Below, piece by piece: positions 57,168-64,000 of a stretch of 64,000 bases of DNA. The notes below the pieces were generated by a model, which ran no database searches, was not told where the DNA came from, and saw nothing but the letters and a program-made list of their open reading frames with translations. Location: positions 54,919 through 118,918 of the forward strand of contig CAVQWR010000005.1 of NCBI GenBank assembly GCA_963717695.1, read 5' to 3'. The DNA is from CAIWHR01 sp963717695. GTDB lineage: Bacteria; Pseudomonadota; Gammaproteobacteria; Burkholderiales; Casimicrobiaceae. A program made the position numbers and the translations under genes. How positions within the stretch are numbered: position 1 is the stretch's first letter; each line of letters begins with the position of its first letter.

Positions 57168-57374
57168 TCAGCCCTTGTGCTCGATCTGGCGCACCTTCGG
57201 GCCGCGCTGCGAAAGGGCGATCTCGAGCGCCGTCTCGAGGCGGATCACCCGCTCGGTCAGGTTTTCGATCTTCGTCTGCTGCGCCTTCATCGATGCCGCC
57301 AGCCGCTCAACCTTGTCGTTCATCTTGATGACGGTGGTGAGCGCATCCCACATTTTCTCGGCGACGCTCATCAT
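57168..57374 (-). CDS. Small coiled-coil protein, partner of the RHH protein
   Basis: 68 residues. After a short helix (VAEKMWDALTTVIK) a heptad-like stretch, roughly residues 20-55 (MNDKVERLAASMKAQQTKIE and then LTERVIRLETALEIAL), predicts a parallel coiled coil; the tail is basic. Its ATG overlaps the stop of the upstream ribbon-helix-helix gene (ATGA), so the two are translationally coupled and probably act together. I do not recognise a family. It ends 77 bases from hemN, convergently. Confidence 0.65.
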   Translation of the reverse strand: MMSVAEKMWDALTTVIKMNDKVERLAASMKAQQTKIENLTERVIRLETALEIALSQRGPKVRQIEHKG

Positions 57375-57652
57375 GCGGCCTTGCGCTTCGCTTCCAGGCG
57401 GGCGATCCGCCGGTTCGATGCCTCGACATAGGCGAGCGCGTCGTCGATTGCGGCGCTCGCCTGCGCGGTCGTCCTGACCATCTGCTCGATCATCGGCAGG
57501 ATCAGCTGCGCGTCGTCGTCCGGCTGGAATGCGGCCGCCGCCCGGCGCAGGAATTCACCCATCGACAGTCCCGCCGCCTTGGCCATTCGTGCGATGTCGC
57601 TCTTCTCCCGCGGGGTCACCAGCACGGGAATCCGTTCCGTGGCCGTCGCCAT
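57371..57652 (-). CDS. Ribbon-helix-helix-like DNA-binding protein
   Basis: 93 residues. Residues 6-42 fit an RHH fold: strand RIPVLVTP, then REKSDIARMAKAAGL and the turn-helix SMGEFLRRAAAAF, as in antitoxins, mobilisation proteins and small autorepressors. The C-terminal half (about 45-93) is helical with IEQMVRTTAQASAAIDDALA and a basic end, suited to oligomerisation. AAGGAGG lies just upstream of ATG 57652. A perfect palindrome and a good promoter sit directly upstream, so autoregulation is likely. No toxin-like gene is recognisable next to it. Confidence 0.7.
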   Translation of the reverse strand: MATATERIPVLVTPREKSDIARMAKAAGLSMGEFLRRAAAAFQPDDDAQLILPMIEQMVRTTAQASAAIDDALAYVEASNRRIARLEAKRKAA

Positions 57653-57669
57653 GGCGCCTCCTTCATGAA

Positions 57670-57684
57670 CATGTGCTGCACATG
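57670..57684 (-). promoter_or_regulatory. Palindromic operator candidate of the RHH gene
   Basis: CATGTGC and GCACATG flank one central base, a perfect 7-base inverted repeat, and a further GCACAT follows at 57684-57689 in direct orientation to the right arm. It lies between the -10 element and the ribosome site, the usual place for an autorepressor operator. Confidence 0.6.
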
Positions 57685-57687
57685 CAC

Positions 57688-57716
57688 ATCTTAGCGCGGA
57701 CCGCGGCGTACCGCAA
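57688..57716 (-). promoter_or_regulatory. Sigma70-type promoter of the RHH/coiled-coil gene pair
   Basis: On the minus strand TTGCGG (57716-57711) and TAAGAT (57693-57688) are separated by exactly 17 bases. The start point would fall inside the palindrome at 57670-57684, so a bound repressor would block initiation. Confidence 0.65.
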
Positions 57717-57733
57717 GCGCGGCGCGGCCCGCG

Positions 57734-57874
57734 TCACTTCAGCTCGAGGACCGTCTCGCCGGAGACTGGTTCGGTCTGCCCCAGACCGCCGCCCAGGTCC
57801 TCGAGCATGTCGCGGAAGGAGTCGAGCAGCGCGAGCATCCGACCGGCGCGAGAATGCGCCGAGGAATGGTTCAT
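57734..57874 (-). CDS. Possible small protein of 46 residues
   Basis: An ATG at 57874 opens a 46-residue frame (MNHSSAHSRAGRMLALLDSF at the start, ending VLELK) with a short amphipathic helix in LALLDSFRDMLEDLG. GGAGG is only one base before the ATG, too close for ideal use. It lies 84 bases after the double-thioredoxin gene in the same direction and upstream of the RHH promoter. It is offered as a candidate only; no family is recognised. Confidence 0.35.
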   Translation of the reverse strand: MNHSSAHSRAGRMLALLDSFRDMLEDLGGGLGQTEPVSGETVLELK

Positions 57875-57958
57875 ACCTCCGTGCGGCCGCCGTCGCCAAT
57901 CGGTCGGCCGCGAACAGCTCTGGCGGCGGCGCGGGACGGCGGCGCAGATCCGGGGCGG

Positions 57959-58990
57959 CTATTCCCAGAGATCGACGCGGGCACCGTCGGCCCGCTGCCG
58001 GTCGGCGCGCGCCTGCACGTACCGCTGGAACGACGGCTCGCTGCGGTAGGCGCCGCTGGCGACGTAATCCAGCGCCGACGCGAGGTGAAAGCCGCGCATG
58101 TACGCGTCGATCCGGAAGACCTCGCGGCCACCGGAGTCGAAGAAGACGAAGGTCGGCGTGTAGTCGACGCCGAGGTCGCGCGCCCACGCATCGGCGCGAA
58201 GCCTTCCGCCGCTTGGCCCGGTGAGCTCCGTGGGCGCGCCGAGGGCGAAGCGCGCGACATCGAAACGCGCGATCTCCGCCACGACGTCCGGACGACGCAG
58301 GAGGTCGCGATGCAGCTCGTCGCAGGCGGCGCAGTCGGTCGTCTCGAACAGCACGGCGAGCGGCTTGCCGCCGGCTGTGCGCGCAAGGTCGTAGGGTGGA
58401 GGCACGAACCACGGCTCGTTCGCGAGCGTCGCGCTTCCCGGCTGCGGAGCCCGTCGCGCCAGGTACGCGGCGAGCGTCTCCTGCCGCTCCCGATGCTCGC
58501 TGACATAGTCGAGGACGGCCTCGAAGCGGTGCGGCGGCCAGTAGCCGTTGAGGCGCGCGACGATCGCGCCCTTCTCGTCGAGGAACAGGAGCGTCGGCGT
58601 GAACTGCACGTCGAGCGCGCGGGCGAGCGCCTTCTCGCTCATCGTCCGCCCGTCGACCCAGGTGGTCTCGCGGTCGCCCCAGATGTTGAGGGCAATCGCG
58701 ACAAAGTGGCGGCGCGTCTTGTCGACGATCGCACGCTGCGAGAAGTTGGTCACCATCAGCTGCCGGCAATACGGGCAGCCGTCCTGACCGAAATAGAGCA
58801 TGACCCGGCGGCCACCCTTCGCGGCTTCGGCGACATCCTCGCGAAAATCCAGGAAGGTCTCGGTGAACCACGACGGAATGTCGATCGCGTAGGGCGACGG
58901 GTTCTGCGCGCGCGCGGACACCGTGCACGCGAGCAGGACGACGAGTGCCGCGACCCGCCACGACACGGGGAAGCGCGCGGGAAGCATCAC
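57959..58990 (-). CDS. Exported double thioredoxin-domain protein (SoxW-like)
   Basis: 343 residues with a signal peptide (VAALVVLLACTVSARA). Two thioredoxin-like domains: the first has MLYFGQDGCPYCRQL (Cys72, Cys75) and cis-proline FTPTLLFLD; the second has VLFETTDCAACDELH (Cys220, Cys223) and cis-proline YTPTFVFFD. CPYC is glutaredoxin/SoxW-like; both domains keep their redox pairs, so the protein is probably a periplasmic thiol reductant or a dedicated partner for a client protein. The start overlaps the stop of the hemerythrin gene upstream (ATGA), tying it to the box operon. Confidence 0.82.
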   Translation of the reverse strand: MMLPARFPVSWRVAALVVLLACTVSARAQNPSPYAIDIPSWFTETFLDFREDVAEAAKGGRRVMLYFGQDGCPYCRQLMVTNFSQRAIVDKTRRHFVAIALNIWGDRETTWVDGRTMSEKALARALDVQFTPTLLFLDEKGAIVARLNGYWPPHRFEAVLDYVSEHRERQETLAAYLARRAPQPGSATLANEPWFVPPPYDLARTAGGKPLAVLFETTDCAACDELHRDLLRRPDVVAEIARFDVARFALGAPTELTGPSGGRLRADAWARDLGVDYTPTFVFFDSGGREVFRIDAYMRGFHLASALDYVASGAYRSEPSFQRYVQARADRQRADGARVDLWE

Positions 58991-59547
58991 GCCATCCGTG
59001 CGTCGAAGGCGACGCCGCGGCGCTCCGCCATCTCCCGCCCGATCGCGCCGAGCGCGTCGGCGTCGAGAACCTGAGCCGCGAGCGGAAACGCGTCCTGATC
59101 CTCGCGCGCAATGTGGGCGGCATAAGCCGCGCGCACTGCCTCGACCTGCTCCGGCGGCAAGATCGCCGGCTCGCCGGCGGCAACGGCGGCGAGCACCGGA
59201 CGGAGCGCAGCCCAGTTGGCCGCGAGCAATGCGTGATCGTCGAGAAGCGCCGCGATCAGCGCCTCGGCGCGCTGCGGCGTCGCGGTGCGGAGCCGCGGAA
59301 ACAGGCTCGCCTCCTCGTCGGCATGGTGGTTGGGCGCCGCTTCGTCGAAGTACTTGAGGATCGCGCGCGCGGCGATCCGGGCGTCCTCGTCGCTGCCGTG
59401 CGCCGGAAGGTGCTGCTGCAGGCGCGCGAGCGTCGCGAGCTGCTTTTCGATCCGCCGATGGCAGGCGAAGAGCATGCCGAGCGGGTCGTCGAAGCTGGGC
59501 GCGGGAACGGCGGCGGGCAGGCCGGTCTTCATCTCGACATTGTGCAT
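58987..59547 (-). CDS. Hemerythrin-domain protein (second copy)
   Basis: 186 residues forming a four-helix hemerythrin-like bundle. Candidate metal ligands are the His in ACHRRIEK, NHHADEEASLFPRL (H-HxxxE type), DDHALLAANW and YAAHIAREDQDAF. Proteins of this type bind O2 or NO at a non-haem diiron site, or sense them. ATG 59547 is used (GAGG about 9 bases upstream); the frame is open further upstream. No signal peptide, so it is cytoplasmic. It lies 25 bases after the first hemerythrin gene and overlaps the thioredoxin gene. Confidence 0.85.
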   Translation of the reverse strand: MHNVEMKTGLPAAVPAPSFDDPLGMLFACHRRIEKQLATLARLQQHLPAHGSDEDARIAARAILKYFDEAAPNHHADEEASLFPRLRTATPQRAEALIAALLDDHALLAANWAALRPVLAAVAAGEPAILPPEQVEAVRAAYAAHIAREDQDAFPLAAQVLDADALGAIGREMAERRGVAFDARMA

Positions 59548-59572
59548 GACGGGCGTCCTCTGCAGGCGGGGA

Positions 59573-60157
59573 TCAGCGCGGCCGCGCGCGATCGGCAGGC
59601 GGCATGGATTGCGCAAGGCTGAGGATGCGGCGGTACAGGGTCTCGGCCTCCTGCTTCGGCGCCATGCCCTCGAGCGGATTGTCGTTGGCGCGGAACGCCG
59701 CGCTCACGCGCTCCCAGTCTTCCGCCGTCAGATGCGTCTGCGCGAGCGGAAGCAACCGGTCCTCCTCGCGCTGCATGTGGCGCCAGTGGAAGTCCGCGTA
59801 TTCGTCGACGGCGGTCGCGAAAGGGGCGAACGCGGCGGCATCGCCGTTGGCGAACCGGGACAACATCGTCCGCAGCACCTCGATGAGGCTGGCACCGAGC
59901 GCGTGTTCTGCATCGAGCGCATCGACGAGGTCCTGCGCTTCGGGACACCGGGCGACGAGCGCCGGGAACAGCGTGCCGCTCTCCTTCGGGTGGTGCAGGC
60001 GCTCGGGAAACTGCTCGATGTAGCGCAGCAGCGCATCGAGCAGCCGGAAATCCGGCGCGCCGCCCTCGGCGACCCGGCGCACCGCCGTGCGCAGCCCGTA
60101 GAGCACCGAGGCGATCGCCAGGTGCTCGTCGCGGATGATGCGGAGGGCGGCAGGCAT
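59573..60157 (-). CDS. Hemerythrin-domain protein (first copy)
   Basis: 194 residues. Ligand-type motifs: RDEHLAIASVL, LHHPKESGTLFPAL (HHxxxE), DAEHALGASL and DFHWRHMQREEDRLLPLA, in the order expected for a four-helix diiron bundle. It differs clearly from the second copy, so this is not a recent duplication. It starts 18 bases after the boxA stop on the same strand, with no promoter or terminator between, and is probably cotranscribed with boxCBA. A role in O2 handling for the BoxAB epoxidase is a reasonable hypothesis, not a known fact. Confidence 0.85.
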   Translation of the reverse strand: MPAALRIIRDEHLAIASVLYGLRTAVRRVAEGGAPDFRLLDALLRYIEQFPERLHHPKESGTLFPALVARCPEAQDLVDALDAEHALGASLIEVLRTMLSRFANGDAAAFAPFATAVDEYADFHWRHMQREEDRLLPLAQTHLTAEDWERVSAAFRANDNPLEGMAPKQEAETLYRRILSLAQSMPPADRARPR

Positions 60158-60175
60158 GGAAAGTCCGGACGCGGG

Positions 60176-61404
60176 TCAGTACGTCTCGACGTGATAGCGG
60201 CCCTGCGCGCGCAGCACGGGCAGCAGCGCATCCCAGTCGCGGCCGGCGCTGCGGCAGGCGTCGCGGAATGCCGCGTCTACGCCGTCCTCCATGCCCTTCA
60301 GCCCGCAGATGTAGACGTAGCTGTTGTCGTCGGCGAGAAGGCGTGCTACGTCATTTGCGCGTTCGCGGATCTTGTCCTGCACGTAGGTCTTCGGCTGCCC
60401 CGGCACGCGCGAGAAGGCGAAGTTGATGTCGATGAATTCCTTCGGCAGCTTGAGGAGCGGGCCGAAGTAGGGCAGCTCGCCTTCGGAGCGCGCGCCGAAG
60501 AACAGCATCAGGTCGCCGCCTTCCTTCAGCGCGATGCGCCGGCGCCGGCGCTCGGTCATCGCGCGCATCGGCGCGGAGCCGGTACCGGTGCAGACCATCA
60601 GGATGCTCGATCCCGGATGATTCGGCATCAGGAACGACGTTCCATACGGTCCGACGACGCGGACCTCGGCGCCCTTGGCGAGATCGCACAGGTAGTTCGA
60701 CGCGACGCCGCGCACCGGCTTGCCGTCGTGGTCCTCGGTGACGCGCTTCACCGTCAGCGAGAGGTTGTTGTACTTCGGCCGCTCGCCTTCGCGCGGGCTC
60801 GCCACCGAGTAGAGGCGCACGTGGTGCGGCCGGCCGTTCGCGTCGTTGCCGGGCGGCAGGATGCCGATCGTCTGGCCTTCCAGCACCGGGAACGCGGCGC
60901 CGCCGAAGTCGAGGACGATGTGGCGGATGTCGCAGCTCGCGCCGGCGCTCGTCAGCGGATGGTTGCCCATGACCGTGGCGATCGCGGGCCGCTCGGGCGA
61001 GTAGACGTTCACGTACGGGTGCGCGGCCGACCACGGTGGCGGCGCCTCGCCACCCTGGCCCGCGGACGCGACCGACGTGATGCGCTCGACGTCCGTCGGC
61101 ATCGCATCGGCCGCGCCGGTCTCGAGCGCCGCCTGCGCGGCAGCACGTCCCACAGCAGCTGCTCCTCGAGCGTGTAAGGCTTCGCCTTGTCGACCTCGCG
61201 CCAGTTGTCGATCGCGCCGGTGGGGCAGGGCGAGATGCAGTCGTTGCAGAAGTTGCATTTGGCCGCATCGACGACGTAGTTGCGCGAGTCGTGCGTCATC
61301 GCGCCGACCGGGCAGGTCTCCTCGCAGGTGTTGCAGCGAATGCAGATCTCCGGATCGATGAGGTGCTGGCGCAGCACCTCGATCGTCGCAGTGGCTCCGC
61401 TCAT
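60176..61404 (-). CDS. boxA: Benzoyl-CoA 2,3-epoxidase reductase subunit BoxA (one frameshift)
   Basis: Passes electrons from NADPH to the diiron oxygenase BoxB, which epoxidises benzoyl-CoA. The N-terminus has two [4Fe-4S] ferredoxin motifs: CIRCNTCEETCP (Cys21, 24, 27, 31) and CNFCNDCISPCP (Cys50, 53, 56, 60). After a break near 61150 the FAD/NADPH reductase part follows: HVRLYSVASP (FAD site), GPYGTSFLMP, VCTGTGSAPMRAM and YVYICGLKGMEDGVD, ending YHVETY. ATG 61404 follows AAGGAAA. Repaired length is about 409 residues, normal for BoxA. Confidence 0.93.
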
Positions 61405-61427
61405 CGCCGTTTCCTTCGCAATGCGCA

Positions 61428-62854
61428 TCAGTTGAACCGGACGTACTCGAAGTCCACCGGCTGGTTGTTGATGCCGCGCGCCGGGCGGCGCGATCCAGTT
61501 GGCGAACTTGCCGGGCTCGGCGACGCGGCCCATCAGCGACGCGACGAATGCGCGATCCGCTTCCGATGGGCAGCCACTGCAGGTGGCGGTGCGTCCAGTC
61601 GGCCTCGGACACGACGTGGCCCTCGGGATCGACGCGAACCGCCGACAGCGGCCCGATGCGCCGGTTGAAGGCCTTGTGCGGCGCCCTCAGCTTCACGGCC
61701 ACGCCCGCCTTCTCGATGATCTTGTTCCAGCGCTCGATGCCGGCCACCGCGTCCTTCACGTAGTCGTCGCGCAGCTTCTCGTTGAGCGCGTTGAGTGCGG
61801 GCGCCTGCACGGCGGCGAGCTGGCCGTCGCGCACTTCGAGCACGGGATACGTCGCGCCGGTCAGCTGGTGATCGTCGTCGATCCTGGTCTCTTCGAAGCG
61901 GCCCTTGAGTCCGGTCGAGTAGAACGTGGCCGCGTTGGACGACACGTCGGCGCCGAAGAGGTCCATCGTCACGCTGAAGTGGAAATTGAGGTAGCGCTGG
62001 ATCGTCGGCAGGTCGATGAGGCCCATCGCGCGGAGCTTCGCCGGATCGTCGACCTTGTCCCGCACCATCGCCTCGCAGGTGCGCTGGATGATGCGGCCGA
62101 CGCCGGACTCGCCGACGAACATGTGGTGCGCCTCCTCGGTCAGCATGAAGCGGGTCGTGCGCGCGAGCGGGTCGAAGCCCGACTCGGCGAGCGAGCAGAG
62201 CTGGTACTTGCCGTCGCGGTCGGTGAAGTACGTGAACATGAAGAAGGCGAGCCAGTCGGGCGTCTTCTCGTTGAACGCGCCGAGGATCCGCGGATTGTCG
62301 GCGTCGCCCGAGCGGCGCTCGAGCAGCGCCTCGGCTTCCTCGCGCCCGTCGCGGCCGAAGTAGGCGTGCAGCAGGTACACCATCGCCCACAGGTGCCGGC
62401 CTTCCTCGACGTTGACCTGGAAGAGGTTGCGCAGGTCGTAGAGCGACGGGCAGGTGAGGCCGAGATGGCGCTGCTGCTCGACCGACGCGGGCTCGGTGTC
62501 GCCCTGCGTGACGATCAGCCGGCGCAGGTTCGAGCGGTATTCGCCGGGCACTTCCTGCCAGGCCGGCTCGCCCTTGTGCGCGCCGAAGTTCACCTTGCGG
62601 TCCGGCTCGGCCGGCGTGAGGAAAATGCCCCAGCGGTAGTCGGGCATCTTCACGTAGTCGAAATGCGCCCAGCCCTTGGGCTCGACGCTGATCGCGGTGC
62701 GCAGGTAGACGTCGGTCGACGTCGTGCCCTCGGGCCCCATGTCGGCCCACCAGTGCAGGAATTCGGGCTGCCAGTGCTCGAGCGCGCGCTGCAGCGTCTT
62801 GTTGCTCGCGAGGTCGACGTTGTTGGGAATCTTCTCGCTGTAGTCGATGCTCAT
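61428..62854 (-). CDS. boxB: Benzoyl-CoA 2,3-epoxidase oxygenase subunit BoxB (frameshifts near its 3' end)
   Basis: Class I diiron enzyme that turns benzoyl-CoA, O2 and NADPH into 2,3-epoxybenzoyl-CoA. MSIDYSEKIPNNVDL and HWWADMGPEG are typical. Metal ligands lie in VNVEEGRHLW (ExxH at 151-154) and LTEEAHHMFVGE (about 240-244). The frame is intact to about 61565; then breaks near 61560 and 61480 separate HLQWLPI, MGRVAEPGKFANWIAPP and the end INNQPVDFEYVRFN with TGA at 61428-61430. Length is about 475 residues. AAGGAG precedes ATG 62854. Confidence 0.93.
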
Positions 62855-62874
62855 CGGAGCTCCTTGTTATGTGC

Positions 62875-62949
62875 CGTCATCCCCGCGGAGGCGGGAATCC
62901 AGCATCGTTGGTCGAAAGCCTCTGGGTCCCCGCGTTCGCGGGGACGACG
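62875..62949. repeat. REP-like inverted repeat between boxC and boxB
   Basis: GTCATCCCCGCGGAGGCGGG (left arm, from 62876) and the complement of TCCCCGCGTTCGCGGGGACG (right arm, ending about 62947) share a GTCrTCCCCGCG core, and the right arm is itself a CCCCGCG/CGCGGGG hairpin. The core resembles the CATCCCCGCGAAGGCGGG family of extragenic palindromes common in proteobacteria. It occupies nearly all of the 119-base boxC-boxB gap and could shape or stabilise the polycistronic mRNA. Confidence 0.65.
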
Positions 62950-62973
62950 GCTGGTCAATGAGCCGCGCGCGGG

Positions 62974-64000
62974 CTACACCCGGTTCCAGTCGAAACGAGC
63001 CTTGTTGCCCGTGCCGAAGATCTTGAGCGCGCCGGCTTCGCCGGTGGCGTTCGGGCGGATGAAGATCCAGTTCTGCCACGCGGAGAGGCGGCCGAACACC
63101 CGCGTCTCCATGGTCTCGCCCGGACCGAAGCGCAGGTTCGCCTCCATCCCGGTCAGTGCGTCGGGCGACAGACTCGCGCGCTCCTCGAGGGCGAGACGCA
63201 CCTCGTCGGCCCAGTCGAGCTCGTCGGGGGCCGCGGTGACGAGGCCCAGCGCCAGCGCGGCGGCGGCGGCGAGCGGTCGCCCGACGGTTGCCTTCGCCGC
63301 GGCGATCGGCTCGCCGTTCCCGTAAAAGCGGGCGACGATGCGGGCGCGATGCCGTTGACCATCGGATAGGCGCCGAAATTCATCGGCGACAGCGTGAGCT
63401 GCGGCGCCGTGGCGTTGTCGTCGGCCAGCGCCAGCATGTAGCTCCGATCCGCGGCGAGCGCGAGCTCCAGCAGCGTGCCTGCGAAACACGAGCCCGGCTC
63501 GATGAGCGCGTAGAGCGTGCGCGCCGTGACGTCGAGCCGCGCCAGCGTGCGGCGGAGCATGCCCGACCGTCTCGCGGACGAACCAGTCGGACTTGTGCTT
63601 TTCGAGCGTCGCGTCTACGGCGAGCACGCGCGCGGCGTCGCCCTTGGTTTTGAGCACCCACGTGCCGATCTCGAGCTCGTTGGTGCGCAGCAGCAGGATC
63701 GCGTCGTCCAGCTCGCGCGCCATCGCGAGCGGCCACCACGCGGCGCCGGCTGCCTTGATGGCGGGCAGTTCGGCCGGCGGCGCCGATGTCGGCGCCGACA
63801 CCGTGAGCGTCGCGCTGCGCGCCTTGCGGTCGATCGCGACGTCGACATGCGTGTAGTGGATACCCGCGGCATCGATCGTGCGCGCGAGCGGCACGAGCGT
63901 CACGCCTTTTTCGCCCGCGGGACGATCCGACTGCGCGGCGAGGGTCTGCGCGCGCACGCTGACCTTTTCCGCGAACTGCTGCGGCTTCGCGTGATCGTCG
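62974..64000 (-). CDS. boxC: 2,3-epoxybenzoyl-CoA dihydrolase BoxC (3' part; two frameshifts)
   Basis: Crotonase-family enzyme that opens the epoxide ring after BoxAB. Only the C-terminal part lies in the window; the frame runs off the edge. It shows WWPLAMARELDDAILLLRTN, ELEIGTWVLKTKGD, then in another frame LDVTARTLYALIEPGSCFAGTLLELALAADR in part (key SCFAGTLLELALAADRSYML), and PMNFGAYPMVNG, then a return to the first frame to the end GTGNKARFDWNRV. Breaks are near 63560 and 63345. The order boxC-boxB-boxA and the match of each piece make the call firm. Confidence 0.9.
   Translation of the reverse strand, partial: DDHAKPQQFAEKVSVRAQTLAAQSDRPAGEKGVTLVPLARTIDAAGIHYTHVDVAIDRKARSATLTVSAPTSAPPAELPAIKAAGAAWWPLAMARELDDAILLLRTNELEIGTWVLKTKGDAARVLAVDATLEKHKSDWFVRETVGHAPPHAGAARRHGAHALRAHRAGLVFRRHAAGARARRGSELHAGAGRRQRHGAAAHAVADEFRRLSDGQRHRARIVARFYGNGEPIAAAKATVGRPLAAAAALALGLVTAAPDELDWADEVRLALEERASLSPDALTGMEANLRFGPGETMETRVFGRLSAWQNWIFIRPNATGEAGALKIFGTGNKARFDWNRV

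Noticed and set aside
57168..57652. RHH/coiled-coil pair as a classical toxin-antitoxin system
   Set aside because: The layout fits, but the second protein has no toxin motif or compact catalytic fold visible, so naming it a toxin would be invention.

Overview
The window is chromosomal DNA from a high-GC Gram-negative bacterium, most probably a betaproteobacterium (Burkholderiales/Rhodocyclales-like; the order is not certain). The evidence is a full proteobacterial dcw cluster under an MraZ-box promoter, lpxC after ftsZ, the backbone dciA-M23-secA-argJ-DUF815-mutT/thiE-yacG-zapD-coaE-pilD-pilC-pilB, an rpsP-rimM-trmD-rplS operon beside ffh, an anaerobic hemN behind an FNR/Anr-type site, and an aerobic benzoyl-CoA (box) operon. 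No rRNA, tRNA, CRISPR array, transposase or phage gene was seen.

Layout. 1-0.7 kb: 5' end of a secreted beta-barrel-like protein (minus strand, cut by the window). 1.1-19.2 kb: the dcw cluster mraZ-rsmH-ftsL-ftsI-murE-murF-mraY-murD-ftsW-murG-murC-murB-ddl-ftsQ-ftsA-ftsZ, almost entirely with overlapping stops and starts; this makes peptidoglycan precursors and the divisome. lpxC (lipid A) follows. 20.3-27.8 kb: a stretch of less familiar plus-strand genes: a small two-helix membrane protein, a TfoX-N-like protein, a radical-SAM anSME-type enzyme, then five exported proteins (parvulin-type lipoprotein, CYTH-like protein, OB-fold-like protein, HAD phosphatase, outer-membrane protein). 27.9-45.5 kb: dciA, an M23 peptidase, secA, argJ, a DUF815 ATPase and a MutT-ThiE fusion, then on the minus strand yacG, a TPR/O-GlcNAc-transferase-like protein, zapD, coaE, pilD, pilC, pilB, a DUF21/CBS protein and a CcsA/YpjD-like protein. 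45.6-51.3 kb: ffh, rpsP-rimM-trmD-rplS and an unusual J-like/RDD/TPR membrane protein. 51.3-57.1 kb: hldC, dolP-like, diaA/gmhA, yraN and lpoA-like genes (minus), rsmI and hemN (plus). 57.1-64 kb (minus): a ribbon-helix-helix plus coiled-coil gene pair with its own promoter and palindrome, then a unit reading boxC-boxB-boxA-hemerythrin-hemerythrin-double thioredoxin, in which the box enzymes oxidise benzoyl-CoA with O2.

Sequence quality matters here. Between about 1.5 and 10.1 kb nearly every gene carries one to seven single-base frameshifts, about 28 in all, although these are essential genes. Only three more frameshifts are seen in the next 51 kb (anSME, pilB, trmD), and they become frequent again at 61.1-63.6 kb (box genes). 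Many are one-base changes, several in short homopolymers, and the other frame always continues the same protein. I read them as sequencing or assembly errors, annotate the genes as intact loci, and give the approximate break points.

The most interesting items are the hemerythrin pair and double thioredoxin attached to the box operon, the self-contained RHH/coiled-coil unit, the J-like/RDD/TPR fusion lacking HPD, the roughly 116-bp insertion that splits an ancestral ftsW-murG overlap, and the run of exported proteins between lpxC and dciA. None is proven to be a new system from sequence alone.
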